From Nelumbo lutea (lineage: Eukaryota; Streptophyta; Magnoliopsida; Proteales; Nelumbonaceae): a stretch of DNA of 64,000 nucleotides. The notes beneath the pieces are model-generated. The model did not search any database, was not told the DNA's origin, and saw only the letters and a program-made list of their open reading frames with translations. Below, piece by piece: positions 54,790 through 64,000 of this stretch. The stretch is taken from NCBI GenBank assembly GCA_022828595.1, contig JAKGHH010000003.1:55541759-55605758 (forward strand). The letters are read 5' to 3'. The position numbers and the translations under genes were made by a program. Position 1 is the first letter of the stretch, and each line of letters begins with the position of its first letter.

Positions 54790-55200
54790 AATGCAAACTG
54801 GGATGAGGAGCCCTGGATCCTTCACGTAGATGGCTCCTCGAACCAACAGGACATCGGGGCTGGAATAGTCCTGCATGGCCCAGGTGGCACGAAATTGGAA
54901 TACACGCTATGCTTTGAGTTCGCGGCATCCAACGAGGCGGAGTATGAGACATTGATAGCCGGGCTGGCCCTAGCGTAAGAGGTAAGAGCGAAACACATAG
55001 TTATCTGCAGCGATTCCCAGCTTGTGGTCAACCAGGTTACGGGCGAATACGAAGCACGCAAGCTAATTATGATCGCCTACTTGGCAAAGGTAAAGGAGGC
55101 TCTGCTCAACTTCTAGTCTCACTTCATCAAGCAAATCCCGAGGTCAGAGAATACTAAGGCCGACTTCCTGTCCCAATTAACCAGCATCAGTCACAACGCC
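54790..55200 (+). pseudogene. Tat second, archaeal-type RNase H
   Basis: EPWILHVDGSSNQQDIGAGI (about 54808), EFAASNEAEYETLIAGLALA (about 54920), then a TAA, ICSDSQLVVNQVTGEY (about 55000) and PRSENTKADFLSQL (about 55140). D, E, D and D catalytic positions are present. This extra domain between RNase H and integrase defines the Tat clade and supports the lineage call. Confidence 0.88.
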
Positions 55201-55440
55201 ATGAGAATCATGTACATAGAGGACTTACCTCGGCCTAGCATTCTCGGTGGGGCAGAAGAGGTCGCTCCCATCCTTGAAGCAGAGCCAAGCTGGATCGACC
55301 CACTCGCAAGCTTCTTGCTAGATGGGACTCTTCTTGCAGATCGCAATGCAGCCAGAAGGGTGCAACGCCAGACAGCCAAATATGTCATAATAGATGAACA
55401 GTTGTACCCACGATCCTACACGCTCCCCTACCTGCGTTGA

Positions 55441-56515
55441 TTGCGACCTGCCAAAGCCGAGCCCGTACTCTGTGACACTCATGAAGGTCTTTGCGGCGGA
55501 CACTTGGGGGGCAGGGCCCTCGCCCAGAAGGCACTTCGACAAGGGTACTACTGGCCAATGATGAAGGCAGAGGCCATCGAGCTCATCAGAAAATGCGGCA
55601 AGTGTCAGAAGCATGCCAATATCCACCATCAGCCTGCCGCCGACCTCAAGTATCTCACCAGTCCATGTTCCTTTGCGCAATGGGGCATCGACCTCCTGGG
55701 GCCATTCCCGCCAGCAGCAGGTGGGAGGAAGTTCCTAGTGGTGGTGGTAGATTACTTCACAAAGTGGGTAGAAGCTGAACCTCTTGCAACAGTCACAGCT
55801 CGAAACGTACAGAACTGCTTTTGGAAGAACATAGTATGTCACTTCGGGTTACCTCGGGTACTGATCTCTAACAATGGCAAATAGTTCGAGGACATCAATT
55901 TTCAGGAATGGTGCCAAGATATGGAGATTCAGCAAAACTTCACATCGGTCGCGCACCCGCAGGCAAATGGTCAAACAGAAGTGATGAACAGAGCCATCTA
56001 CCACGGACTGAAAGCGCGACTAGATCGAGCTAAAGAGTTGTGGGCGGATGAGCTACCAAGTCGTCTATGGGCTCACCGAACTATGAAAAAAAATGCCACG
56101 GGAGAGACCCCCTTTAACCTTACCTACGACACTGAAGCGGCGAAGATCGAAGTACCTACACTACGACTAGAAGCATACGACGATCAAACAAACGGAGACG
56201 AGCTACGTACTAACCTCGATCTACTGGATGAGGTAAGAGACCTCACGTACATCCGGACCGTAGCTTACCAGCAAAGAGTAGCTCGGTATTACAATGCTAG
56301 AGTAAAAAAGCAAAACTTCCACGTCGGCGACCTGGTTCTCTGTAAGATCATGGCATCCGAGCCCGGCATGGGCAAACTTGGACCAAATTGAGAATAGCCC
56401 TATCGAGTAAAGAGAGCGCTCGGGGGAGCATACGAGCTCGAAACATTAGAGGGCAAACAAGTACCCCGAGTGTGGAACATCGTTAACTTAAGATGATACT
56501 ACCTATAAATCACCA
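55441..56515 (+). pseudogene. Tat integrase (broken)
   Basis: Zinc finger H-H-C-C (HEGLCGGHLGGRALAQKALR ... CGKCQKH, 55480-55617), catalytic core WGIDLLGPFPPAAGGRKFLV (about 55684), then ISNNGK with stop at the second catalytic site where SDNGKQF is usual, so Asp is Asn and Gln is TAG, and HPQANGQTEVMNR (about 55955, Glu present). The C-terminal part has VGDLVLCKIM (about 56325) and GAYELETLEGKQVPRVWN (about 56428). Confidence 0.9.
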
Positions 56516-56855
56516 AGCGAAGTGGACTAGGAGTCGCTATCAGAGCCTGGGGGTTAGAATGACGAGCTAACAAGGATCTCGACACCATAAGACTTAGTCA
56601 CCTCTTCGGCATGGGCACACAAAGGCAAAATGCTAACACCAATCTGACAGGCAAAGTGATAATAGCAAGCTTATAAGGACCTTGGCATCTCATCATCAGA
56701 GGCATATGGTCAGTTCGACAATATAGTCAGTTCGGAAAAAAGAGGGTGACAAAACAACTTAATCAAAAGAACGTTTCATTACAAAATAATCTGTCTACAT
56801 TCCAATATATATATATATATATACACTCTATTTACATCCCAGCAGTCTAACAATC
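56516..56855. other. Spacer between Tat integrase and the antisense ORF
   Basis: No coding seen. It holds a short (AT)n run at about 56808-56822. It should contain the 3' end of the antisense transcript and is the convergence point of sense pol and the antisense gene. Confidence 0.5.
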
Positions 56856-58735
56856 TCAGTCCTCACCTTCGGAAGGCACGTCGACAATACCCGAGGGTCC
56901 TGCCTCATCCTCAGAATCCGGTTCACTATAAGCCGCGTTGGCCATCTCCTGAGTAATGCGCGAAGTAGTTATGGCACTGATGTTTGAGCTCGGGGTATGT
57001 ATTCCTGATCATCCACCAGCTCAGTTAAAAACCCCTTCTGTATGAGCCCACGATTAGGTCATCAAAGCATGGGGAGGCGATATAGTCTTCAACGACCTTC
57101 TTCTTGGCATCCTCGATGCCCTAAGAAAAGATCTCTATCCTCTCCCTAATGTCCTCTTGAAGGTATTCGACCTGATGCTACAAGTTCAGCCTCAGGTCCG
57201 CCATGTGCTTCACCACCACTCCCATGGCCTCGGTGTCTCTCTGAGACCTCGCCAGCCTGGCTTGTGCAGCGCGAGAAGCCGCTTCGGCAGCTCGTGCCCG
57301 CCTCGAGCTCCTTTCCGCTTGGGCCACTAAGGCATGGATGGAGGAGTTCACCTACCAAAAGGAAAAATAATGAGAATGTTAAAAGAGCAATAGCAAGAAA
57401 GGTAATGACAAGGAGCTCGACAAGAAGTCGCTGACTTACCACCATGGCATAAGAGGCAGCATGCCCGGCTACATGGTTCAAAGGAAGCTCGGTCCACGCT
57501 GTGACCTCCTCAGGGTAAATGACCTCCCTACTTTTTTGAAGAGCGTGGTTCGACGACAACACGCTCCTAAACTCGCCTTGGCCTCCTGAGCCTGAAGGCC
57601 CAGCCCGGGTATAAGCAGCCTCAGCGTGAGGAGCCCCGTGTAAGCAGCCTCGGTGTAAGGGGCCCCTGCCGCTTCTTGTACTAGAGAGGCCATCTCAGGC
57701 TCCCTGGGTGGGTCCACTGGCGAATAGCCCGGTACCTCGGGCTCCGCATCTCGGGGCAATTCGGCATGAGTTCGTTTGGCAACTCGCTTCCTCCTCTTCA
57801 TGGCATGAAACAGGTTCCCACCGCGAGTCTTTTCTGCGTCCATCACACCTGCAAAAAGAGCTCAGCATCAGGAAAATGAAAGAACGGAAAGCAAAACGAA
57901 AGGCAAGCCTCTGAGCAAGGAACCTACCCGAACTCAGGCCGGCCTGGATGAGCTTGGCCTCCGTCAGATAATGGTGGCATTTTAGCCCAAGCCGAACCCA
58001 TTCCTGGAGGCCCTTTGTCGTCTCCCTATCTAGCGTAACACTGGGATTGGGGGCAGCTATCCCCCACCCCGTTTGGAACGGCCACCCCATTGCACTTCGC
58101 ACCCCAAAGTAGTCTCGTTTCCACGCCGGGACCTTGTTGGTAAGATCGTGTAAAAGCTTGAACTCCGGGTGAGGAGATAGGTAGTACACCCGCCTACGCC
58201 CGGGAAGGGGATCCGCTTGCTTCTTAAGCATTATAATGGAAGAAAAGATCTCCAGGTCTAAAGGCAAAATGTGTTCGCAAAAGAGGGAGATAGTCCTAAC
58301 CAAATTACGAATAGAATTCAGGTGGAGTTGACCAACGGTGACGCCGAAGTGGTTCATAACCTCGACGATGATAGGGTGGAAAGGTAGGCGCAGCCCAACG
58401 ACGAGCTGCTCCTAGAATATCACGATCTCGTCAGGACCGTGTTCCCAAGGGAAGTCACCCGAGTGTATAAAATAAGTATACTCCCTAGGCAAGTTGAATT
58501 GGGTGATAAGGGAGTAAAGCCCCTTAGGCGTCATGGTTGAGGGCCCAAACTTGTCTAACGTCTGACCTCGATGGGAGGAAGATGCCAAACTACCCGAGAC
58601 GACTTGGCCTACGAGTTCGAACTCTTCCTCGAGCTCCTCCTCGGGTTCACTAAGGCTATCGGGGGGTGCAGCTCGGTTCGTAGAACCTGCACCTGACCCC
58701 CTCGAAGAATTGTCTAAGCTATCCGAGCTAGACAT
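56856..58735 (-). pseudogene. Spliced antisense ORF of the Tat element ('putative gypsy type transposon' family)
   Basis: Starts MSSSDSLDNSSRGSGAG at 58735. Three exons: 58735-57928, 57848-57440, 57351-56856. Intron 1 has GTAGGT ... TTTTTGCAG and intron 2 GTAAGT ... CCTTTTGGTAG, both about 80-90 nt and phase-compatible. Exon 1 has EQLVVGLRLPFHPIIVEVMN, FGVTVGQLHLNSIRNLV and YYLSPHPEFKLLHDL, the domain I recall as PF04195. Exon 2 has a basic patch (MKRRKRVAKR). Exon 3 is Ala/Arg-rich, coiled-coil-like, and ends in an acidic tail (SEPDSEDEAGPSG). One in-frame stop in exon 1 (about 58412), a frameshift in exon 2 (near 57.57 kb), stops and another shift in exon 3. Function unknown. Confidence 0.8.
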
Positions 58736-58803
58736 CGGGAGGAAAAGAATAACAGAAAGAAAGTACTGACTCACCCGAAAAAAGCAAACGGACTATGGAA
58801 GGT

Positions 58804-58858
58804 TGACGCGAGCTAAAAACTTGGACGCGAACTAAAACTTGGACGCGAGCTCAAGAAG
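58804..58858 (-). repeat. Three direct repeats in the antisense leader
   Basis: ACTTGGACGCGARCTAAA occurs three times in a row (about 18-20 bp each), between the antisense TATA box and its ATG. Confidence 0.8.
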
Positions 58859-58902
58859 TAAACGTAGGAGAACGACAATGAAAAGCGACTGGGGTCCGCC
58901 AC

Positions 58903-58910
58903 TATTTATA
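58903..58910 (-). promoter_or_regulatory. TATA box for the antisense ORF
   Basis: TATAAATA on the minus strand (TATTTATA on plus), about 170 bp upstream of the antisense ATG, with GC-rich flanks. Placement fits a promoter with a leader of about 140 nt. Confidence 0.65.
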
Positions 58911-59019
58911 CCCATAGTGACCAAAAATCGACGGCTCTGATCGAGGCAAATCCAACGGTCCACAATCAAGCTGACTGCACGCCTCGTAAGACCGAGACGT
59001 GACTGGCCGCACGTCTTTT

Positions 59020-59185
59020 GAAACTGAAGCAGCGACGACGTACGTCTCCCAGCATTGAAGGCAGCAGCAACGCGTTTTTCGAATTTGAAATAACGCCCGT
59101 TGTCACGTCTCCCAGTGGCACTTTTTTAAATTTGAAATAATGTGCGTTGTCACGTCTCCCAGCATTTAAAAACGGACTGGCGAGT
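59020..59185. repeat. CACGTCTCCCAG repeats upstream of the antisense TATA
   Basis: ACGTCTCCCAG recurs at about 59040, 59104 and 59151, each with GCGTTGTCACGT or similar before it. The CACGT cores resemble binding sites for bZIP/bHLH factors. It lies between the antisense promoter and the 3' LTR. Confidence 0.6.
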
Positions 59186-59344
59186 TTTCTGACTTTTCAG
59201 CGCTCGAGGAACCCGAAAATCTCCTGACGAATGCACACTTCGTGCTATCAGTCAATTGGTTTGAAGTACGGGTCAAATCCACCCATCACCTCGCGAACTC
59301 CTCGCGCCCGGGCAAGACCCTTAGAGCGAGGAGTGGGGGGCAAT

Positions 59345-59877
59345 TGATGAAGGAAGATTTGGCCCGACCTCTTGACCACCCAACATGTGGAAGCAGCCGA
59401 GGATGACCTGGCAGAAGCAACAGCTTAGCATGGCAGTACGCTCAAGGCGCGAGCTCCGAGAGGAGGAACTAGCAGTCCGAGTTCCCCAAAAGGAGCCCGA
59501 ACTCTCCCTTTGACCCCGAGCCTTATGAGCAGAGGGCAATAACCCGAACTGGCCCACCACAGGGCAGCTCGGGCCACACTTCTATCCGAACTCAAGACTT
59601 CACCTCGCATGCCACTCCAGCACTTCATCTCCAAGCTGCCTAACTGAACAACCGTACTTGACACCAAAGGAGTCTGTATCCTGAGGCGGCGAACCTGACT
59701 AACTTAGGATCTGATGCTTGATAGCCGCACTTCAACGGCCACCTGCTACCGCTACCTCCAGTCATAGAGACGGCTCCGACAAAGAGAGCAGTGGCGGTTG
59801 TCTGCCCCAGCAGAGGTGATAACACCCGAACTGGCAGAAGTGCAGAGGTAATGATACTCGACCTGATAGGAGGTTGA
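59345..59877 (+). repeat. 3' LTR of the Tat element, truncated
   Basis: Preceded by polypurine tract GGAGTGGGGGGCAAT. Matches the 5' LTR up to AATGATACYCGACYTGAYAGG and then switches to gag of the outer element. About 240 bp of the LTR are missing. Confidence 0.9.
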
Positions 59878-60632
59878 GTTGCTGTTCGTAAAGTTAATTG
59901 GAAGGACAACAAAGTTGCCTCAAAAACAAAAGAGGAAGCAAAGCAAAAGTATTTGGTTGTTGTTCATAAAGGTAAAACCCAAACTAAAACTTCTTCTAAG
60001 TCACGTGATGTTAAGTGTTTTAGGTGCCAAGGATTCGGGTATATTGCTTCTCAATGCCCAAACAAAATAGTTATGGTTGTGTTGGAGAATGGGGAAATAG
60101 AAAGTGCTAGCTCAAGTGAGGATGAGATGCCACCGTTGGAGGATTATTTTGATGTTGAAGTTGCGGAACCCGTTCATGGTGATTTGCTGGTTACAATGAG
60201 AGCCCTAAGTATACAACCTAAGGATGATGGTGATGAGGAGCAACGCGAGCATATTTTTCATACAAGATGTCATGTGAAGGATAAGGTATGTACTATGATT
60301 ATTGATAGTGGAAGTTGTACTAATGTTGGTAGTACGTTGTTGGTAGATAAGCTAAATTTGCATACCATAAAGCATCATAAACTGTACAAATTGCAATGAC
60401 TGAATGAATATGGAGAAGTGAGGGTAATCAGACAAGTTCTGGTTTCCTTTTCAATTGGAAAGTATGAGGATGAGGTTCTATGTGATGTGGCACCAATGCA
60501 TGCTGGTCATATATTGCTTGGCCAACCATGGCAGTTTGATAGGAATGTTACACATGATGGGTATAAAAACCGATATTCTTTTGTAATGAATAATCGAATT
60601 ATTGTACTAACCCCTCTCAAACCTTTGTAAAC
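59878..60632 (+). pseudogene. Outer element gag end and protease
   Basis: A CCHC zinc knuckle CFRCQGFGYIASQCPNK (about 60018-60068) is followed by an acidic linker (ASSSEDEMPPLEDYF) and an aspartic protease with IDSGSCTNV (about 60303; active-site DSGS) and GHILLGQPWQFDRNVTHDGY (about 60507). One stop (TGA at about 60399) separates two open segments. The N-terminal gag was lost at the junction with the Tat LTR. The domain order is that of plant Ty3/gypsy gag-pol. Confidence 0.9.
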
Positions 60633-61113
60633 TTATGAAGATCGGATTAGGATAAAAAGAGAGTGCAAAATGAGAGAAGAACAAAAGTGTGAGCAAGAGG
60701 AAAAGAAAAAGAAAGAAAGTGAACAAACAAAAGCAAAGAGAGCAAGTGAGACCGAGAGGAAAGGTGCAAGTGGAAAGAGTGAGGCCGAGAGAAAAATTGG
60801 AGGGAAAAGTGTACAAAAAGGAGAGAAAAGCAAGGGAATGAGTGTATTTGCTGAAAAAAAATGAGGTTAAGAGTGTCATGATTGCAAGGCAGCAACTACT
60901 TGTACTTATATACAAGGATGTTTACTTTTCTACTAATGACCTTAATCCCTCTTTGCCTAGTATTGTTGTGTTTTTATTGTAGGAGTTTGAGGACCTATTT
61001 CTCAAGGTGATTCCCCATGGATTACCTCCCTTAAGAGGTATTGAGTATCAAATAGATTTCATACCCGGTTCCATCATGATTCGAGGACGAACCCTTTCGA
61101 GGAAGGAGGGGAA
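60633..61113 (+). pseudogene. Outer element linker, pol deletion scar and polypurine tract
   Basis: A Lys/Glu-rich linker (60670-60864) leads to EFEDLFLKVIPHGLPPLRGI (about 60985-61040) and YQIDFIPGS, the start of the RT region. It then jumps directly (about 61070) to RGRTLSRKEGNN-type sequence that precedes the polypurine tract, so RT, RNase H and integrase were removed in one deletion. Confidence 0.8.
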
Positions 61114-61909
61114 TAATGGAGATTGAGGTGCTGGCCAAATGGCTCAAGTTAATATTCCCAAATATTCTCAAGATCCTTTGCAAGGAATTAGTGGTCCAAT
61201 GACTAGGGCAAGGACAAAGCGGATGAAAGAGGCTTTACAAGGCTTAATCATGGAAGTGCATGACAAATTCTATAAGATTTTAAGATTGTTTCAGTAGTTC
61301 CCAAAGCTTCACCAAGGATAATCACTAATCTTTATGTGCAAGACGATGTGCAAGGCTTAGATCTTGAAAAACAAAGCTTGGAATCCATGACATAAGACCA
61401 AGGCGTATGGACATGATAAGGAAAGGCTCAATTCGCATGCTAAGATGTATTGATGGGCTTGTTTTTGTCTTGTTTTGTTTTATTTTGATTTTTTTATGTT
61501 TAGTTGTCATTAGTTGTAGTCTTTTAGAAGAATTCCTATATCAAGGCAGACTTGTTTTCCTAAATTAAAGGGAATCCCCAGTAGTTAAGTGTTTCCTTAT
61601 AGGATAGTGATGTTTACATGCCTATATAAAGGCTACAACTATGTAAAATGAGATACACATATGATTAATAATATTGAGGTATTTTGAGCAAGCTTAGTTT
61701 TGCATTCTTGTGTTTTTGGTAGAATACAATATATTGACTTATCAAGGGACTGATTAACTTTTGTGGCGTCTTCAAGATTGGATTCTTTAAGGACTTAGTT
61801 TCCTTAATGTTCTAATCTGATCAACTACAACTTGTTTTCTAGGTTCTGGGTGTGCATAACAACTTGATTCAAGAGTTTATAGAGTAGGTCGTCTAGTGGG
61901 TTCTTATCA
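61114..61909 (+). repeat. 3' LTR of the outer gypsy element
   Basis: Starts TAATGGAGATTGAGG, carries GPMTRARTKRMKEALQGLIM, TATA box CTATATAAAGGC at about 61623, ends GGGTTCTTATCA. Followed by CAAAC. Confidence 0.9.
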
Positions 61910-62014
61910 CAAACACTAATAAGTACTTAATGGTGTGGTCTCTGCCCAAATAAACACTTATTTTTAAGCACTCCTAAACATGGCCTTAGTAGATTATTAA
62001 AATGAGGTGAATTG

Positions 62015-62040
62015 CTAAAAATAATAATAATAATAATAAA
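62015..62040. repeat. Short (AAT)n run
   Basis: About 7 AAT/AATA units just outside the MITE-like shell. Confidence 0.9.
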
Positions 62041-62219
62041 AGATTGAAGTAGTTAAATAACAAATCATGTCTGCCAAAAGTAGAGGCATGAAAGCTAATC
62101 TCCAGCCAAAAAGACTAGAACACCCTTGGATGAAATGATCAAAACACCCCTCCTAGAGCATGCAAATGGATGCCATCGTGTGGATACCATTTGCAAAAAA
62201 GGAGAAGGCCTCTCACCTT

Positions 62220-62480
62220 AATGGCCTTTTGTTGTATAATATATATTTATTATTATATTATTATTATTTAATTATTAGTATATTTGATTTTTATTATTAA
62301 TTTATGAATATTTTATTATTTTACTAATATCTTATTAATATTAAGGTTTGGGTTTTCTTTGCCAAAAGTTTTTCTACTTTTTGACATACAATAGAATGGG
62401 AATCAGAATACTTTTCCAAGTAAACAAAATGGTTGTCCAATTTCAATTATGAGCACATATTCCAAGGAACCAAATGGACC
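62220..62480. repeat. AT-rich tract next to a partial MITE
   Basis: The AT-rich part (62236-62340) is followed by AGAATGGGAATCAGAAT and GGAACCAAATGGACCC, words of the 'GTTTGGTTC' MITE family. The same AT tract plus MITE pairing is seen at 46.1-46.75 kb. Confidence 0.6.
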
Positions 62481-63000
62481 CTTATTCAGGTCCAAACCTT
62501 TGTGATGGGTCCATTCAAATTCTGAGAAAAAGCCTAAGCCAAGTGCACTCAAGTTGCATCGTTATAGTTGGGTGTTCATTCGTTCTAAACGTTGTTCTAC
62601 GTACATCCATGTAGTGCACCTATGGTTGGAATTTCTACTAAGAGATAAGTCTAAATTTCATTGAGAACTTAAGCAGTATATACATTGGCACAGTGTAGCA
62701 TAAGAACATGAGCAATCCAAGGGTGTGGGCCCATTATACAGACTATACCGGTCTTATAAGCACAAACTGCATGAACCAAGGCACGAGTCAATATGTTCTC
62801 CCAAGAGGTGAACTTGAATTTGGCTAAAAAATGGAATAGAGGAGCCAAGTATCATAAAGGAGATTAAAAGTAGGAGAAAAAGTTGGAGAAACTAGCCTAG
62901 AAATTTCCTAAATGCTCAATTTAGAGTTGGACTTGAGCATTACTACTACTTGGAGCTAACTACCTTTGACCGCTCCCAGACACGAAACCAATGCTTCCAC
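62481..63000. other. Intergenic, nothing assigned
   Basis: No coding or clear repeat signal. Confidence 0.4.
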
Positions 63001-63002
63001 TA

Positions 63003-63290
63003 ATTCAGGCCATGTTTGGTTCGCAGGAATAGGGGTATGGAATTGGAATCGAAATGAGCTATTCCGATAACAACTATTTGGTTAGGCGAAATCAGAATCC
63101 CATTCCCATCCCTACTGAAATGGCATTCTCCCATTTGAGGGAATGGTCATTCCCTGCCCCTCGATCCCTTAGGAATGAAGTTTCGTTCCTGTTGATTCCA
63201 ATTCCCATTCCCATTCTTGTATGAACCAAACAGGCTATGGGAATGGACCATTCCGATCCCGATTCTGATTGTAAACCAAATGGACCCTCA
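63003..63290 (-). mobile_element. MITE, 'GTTTGGTTC' family, full copy 2
   Basis: Ends GGCCATGTTTGGTTCGCAGG and (right) AAACCAAATGGACCC, flanked by TCA on both sides (63000-63002 region and 63291-63293). It is the reverse orientation of the copy at 43846-44152, as shown by GGGAATGGTCATTCCCTGCC versus GGGTAGGGAATGGCCATTCC. TCA fits the 3-bp target of PIF/Harbinger-type MITEs. Confidence 0.85.
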
Positions 63291-63569
63291 GTTGAATTGC
63301 AATGAATAGATAAACCCTTCACTAACATGAGCTCCCTATCTTGATTTCTAATTATGCAAGCCATGCTATAACATCCAGAGGGGTGGTGAAGCTAGAATCC
63401 AAATTATTTACCTTTACCCACTCACTAGGTTGAGGAGACTAACCGAAGCTAGGAGGGTTGTGAGAGCAGCGCGACTTGCTTCTCATTGTGATATGGACAA
63501 GGAGAGCCCTGGTGCCATAGAAGACCTCCTCATTATGGGCCTTCCATAGCTACTAACAAAAGATAGCAA

Positions 63570-63930
63570 AAAGAGTAAAGTGCTTCTAGGGGTGATCCTT
63601 GAACAATGAAGGCATTTTAACCAATCTTCACATTAATCTACAAATAAAGGAGGGAACATTGACTTTAGATTATTAAAATTCCAAAGGAAAAATAATCCAA
63701 ACTTCTCTAATCAAATGGCAATGAGCAAAGATATACATGAGATCCTCCTTATATAGACTCACACTAAGGGTAGAAGGAACAAGGCATGCAACCCTTTCCA
63801 AATAATCTAAGATTACATGAAAGCACCCCTTTAGAGGCTCACCTTAAGAAATGATGAATCTTGAAGGGCAGTTTAATCCACCAAATTGACCTCCATAGAC
63901 CTTGTTTGCTTGAGTTTGATCAGCTATGAT
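63570..63930 (-). pseudogene. LINE zf-RVT remnant (minus strand)
   Basis: Minus-strand frames give WWIKLPFKIHHFL (about 63850-63890), ASKGVLSCNLRLFGKGCMPC and SHVYLCSLPFD, which follow the pattern of the zf-RVT zinc-binding domain of plant LINEs (WKxxxPxKxxxFLW ... GCxxC ... HxxxxCPF). Broken by stops. Confidence 0.55.
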
Positions 63931-64000
63931 AGATTATTGCTAAAAGGGCATATGTCTTCCTCTAACTTCAATTATTCAAGATGGTATGTTGATTCAATAG

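Larger units (their letters stand above)
49982..59877 (+). mobile_element. Inner Ty3/gypsy element of the Tat lineage
   Basis: 5' LTR at 49982-50754, gag about 50.84-52.73 kb, protease, RT, RNase H, a second (archaeal-type) RNase H, integrase to about 56.5 kb, an antisense spliced ORF at 56.86-58.74 kb, polypurine tract at about 59330-59344, and a 3' LTR from 59345 truncated at about 59877. The second RNase H between RNase H and integrase is the hallmark of Tat. Truncation of the 3' LTR fuses it to the outer element's gag, so one deletion removed both. Stops throughout make it inactive. Confidence 0.9.
49200..61909 (+). mobile_element. Outer Ty3/gypsy retrotransposon, internally deleted
   Basis: The LTRs are at 49200-49941 and 61114-61909, flanked by the 5-bp duplication CAAAC (49195-49199 and 61910-61914). 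TGGTATCAGAGC at 49944-49955 is the primer binding site for initiator tRNA-Met. The polypurine tract GGAAGGAGGGG is at about 61101-61111. Gag zinc knuckle and protease remain at 59.9-60.63 kb; RT, RNase H and integrase are deleted. A Tat element is inserted 27 bp after the primer site. A polypeptide tail GPMTRARTKRMKEAL is encoded inside the LTR, as in several plant chromovirus-type elements. Confidence 0.9.
48434..61985. mobile_element. MITE-like DNA transposon split by the nested LTR elements
   Basis: The left end (48434) GGTCATGTTTGGGAG with AAAAATAAGTGTTTATT and the right end (to 61985) AATAAACACTTATTTTTAAG with CTCCTAAACATGGCC are inverted repeats of about 40 bp. Both are flanked by TTA (48431-48433 and 61986-61988), the 3-bp duplication of the PIF/Harbinger group. 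Removing the LTR element leaves about 0.8 kb. It is therefore the oldest layer of the nest. Confidence 0.8.

Noticed and set aside
57146..57914. Separate small genes on both strands at the end of the Tat element
   Set aside because: They are exons 2-3 of the spliced antisense ORF, its introns read through, or its plus-strand shadow.

Overview
The window is nuclear DNA of a flowering plant. It has AT-rich intergenic sequence, plant LINEs and Ty3/gypsy elements, plant-type MITEs, and two split host genes that are clearly plant orthologues. The species cannot be fixed from the sequence; the large, repeat-filled introns suggest a mid-sized or large genome, perhaps a woody species. All annotation comes from reading the sequence. 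Splice sites were placed by conserved protein plus GT/GC-AG signals and checked for reading phase.

Layout. 1-3.2 kb: LINE debris (L1-type on both strands, an RTE-type 3' fragment), a TIR repeat and a 95-bp near-perfect hairpin. 3.2-25.9 kb (minus strand): the first 15 coding exons of RPN2 (ribophorin II, an oligosaccharyltransferase subunit), running off the left edge before its C-terminus. Two RPN2 introns of about 8-9 kb each hold a L1-type LINE lying antisense to the gene; one of them is a GC-AG intron whose LINE is itself split by a solo LTR. 26-36.6 kb: intergenic repeats, including a degraded plant-mobile-domain (PMD) locus between two direct repeats and a miRNA-like foldback near 36 kb. 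37.3-39.3 kb: a TIR element nested in another TIR element and carrying pieces of two host genes, an IMK-type LRR receptor kinase and an NDR1/HIN1-like (NHL) protein, so it looks like a Pack-MULE. 40.4-43.5 kb (minus): a complete three-exon NOP10 gene (H/ACA snoRNP subunit). 43-48 kb: MITEs, a solo LTR and AT-rich tracts. 48.4-62.0 kb: nested transposons. A TTA-flanked MITE-like element was hit by a Ty3/gypsy element (TSD CAAAC), which was hit by a Tat-lineage Ty3/gypsy element. The Tat element carries pol with a second RNase H and, on the opposite strand, a three-exon antisense ORF of the 'putative gypsy type transposon' family with its own TATA box. 62-64 kb: MITE copies and a LINE zinc-finger remnant.

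Only RPN2 and NOP10 look like working host genes; both are housekeeping (ER N-glycosylation; rRNA pseudouridylation). The strongest leads are the double-capture Pack-MULE, the spliced antisense ORF in the Tat element, the 8.7-kb GC-AG intron, two unassigned hairpins, and the PMD locus between direct repeats.
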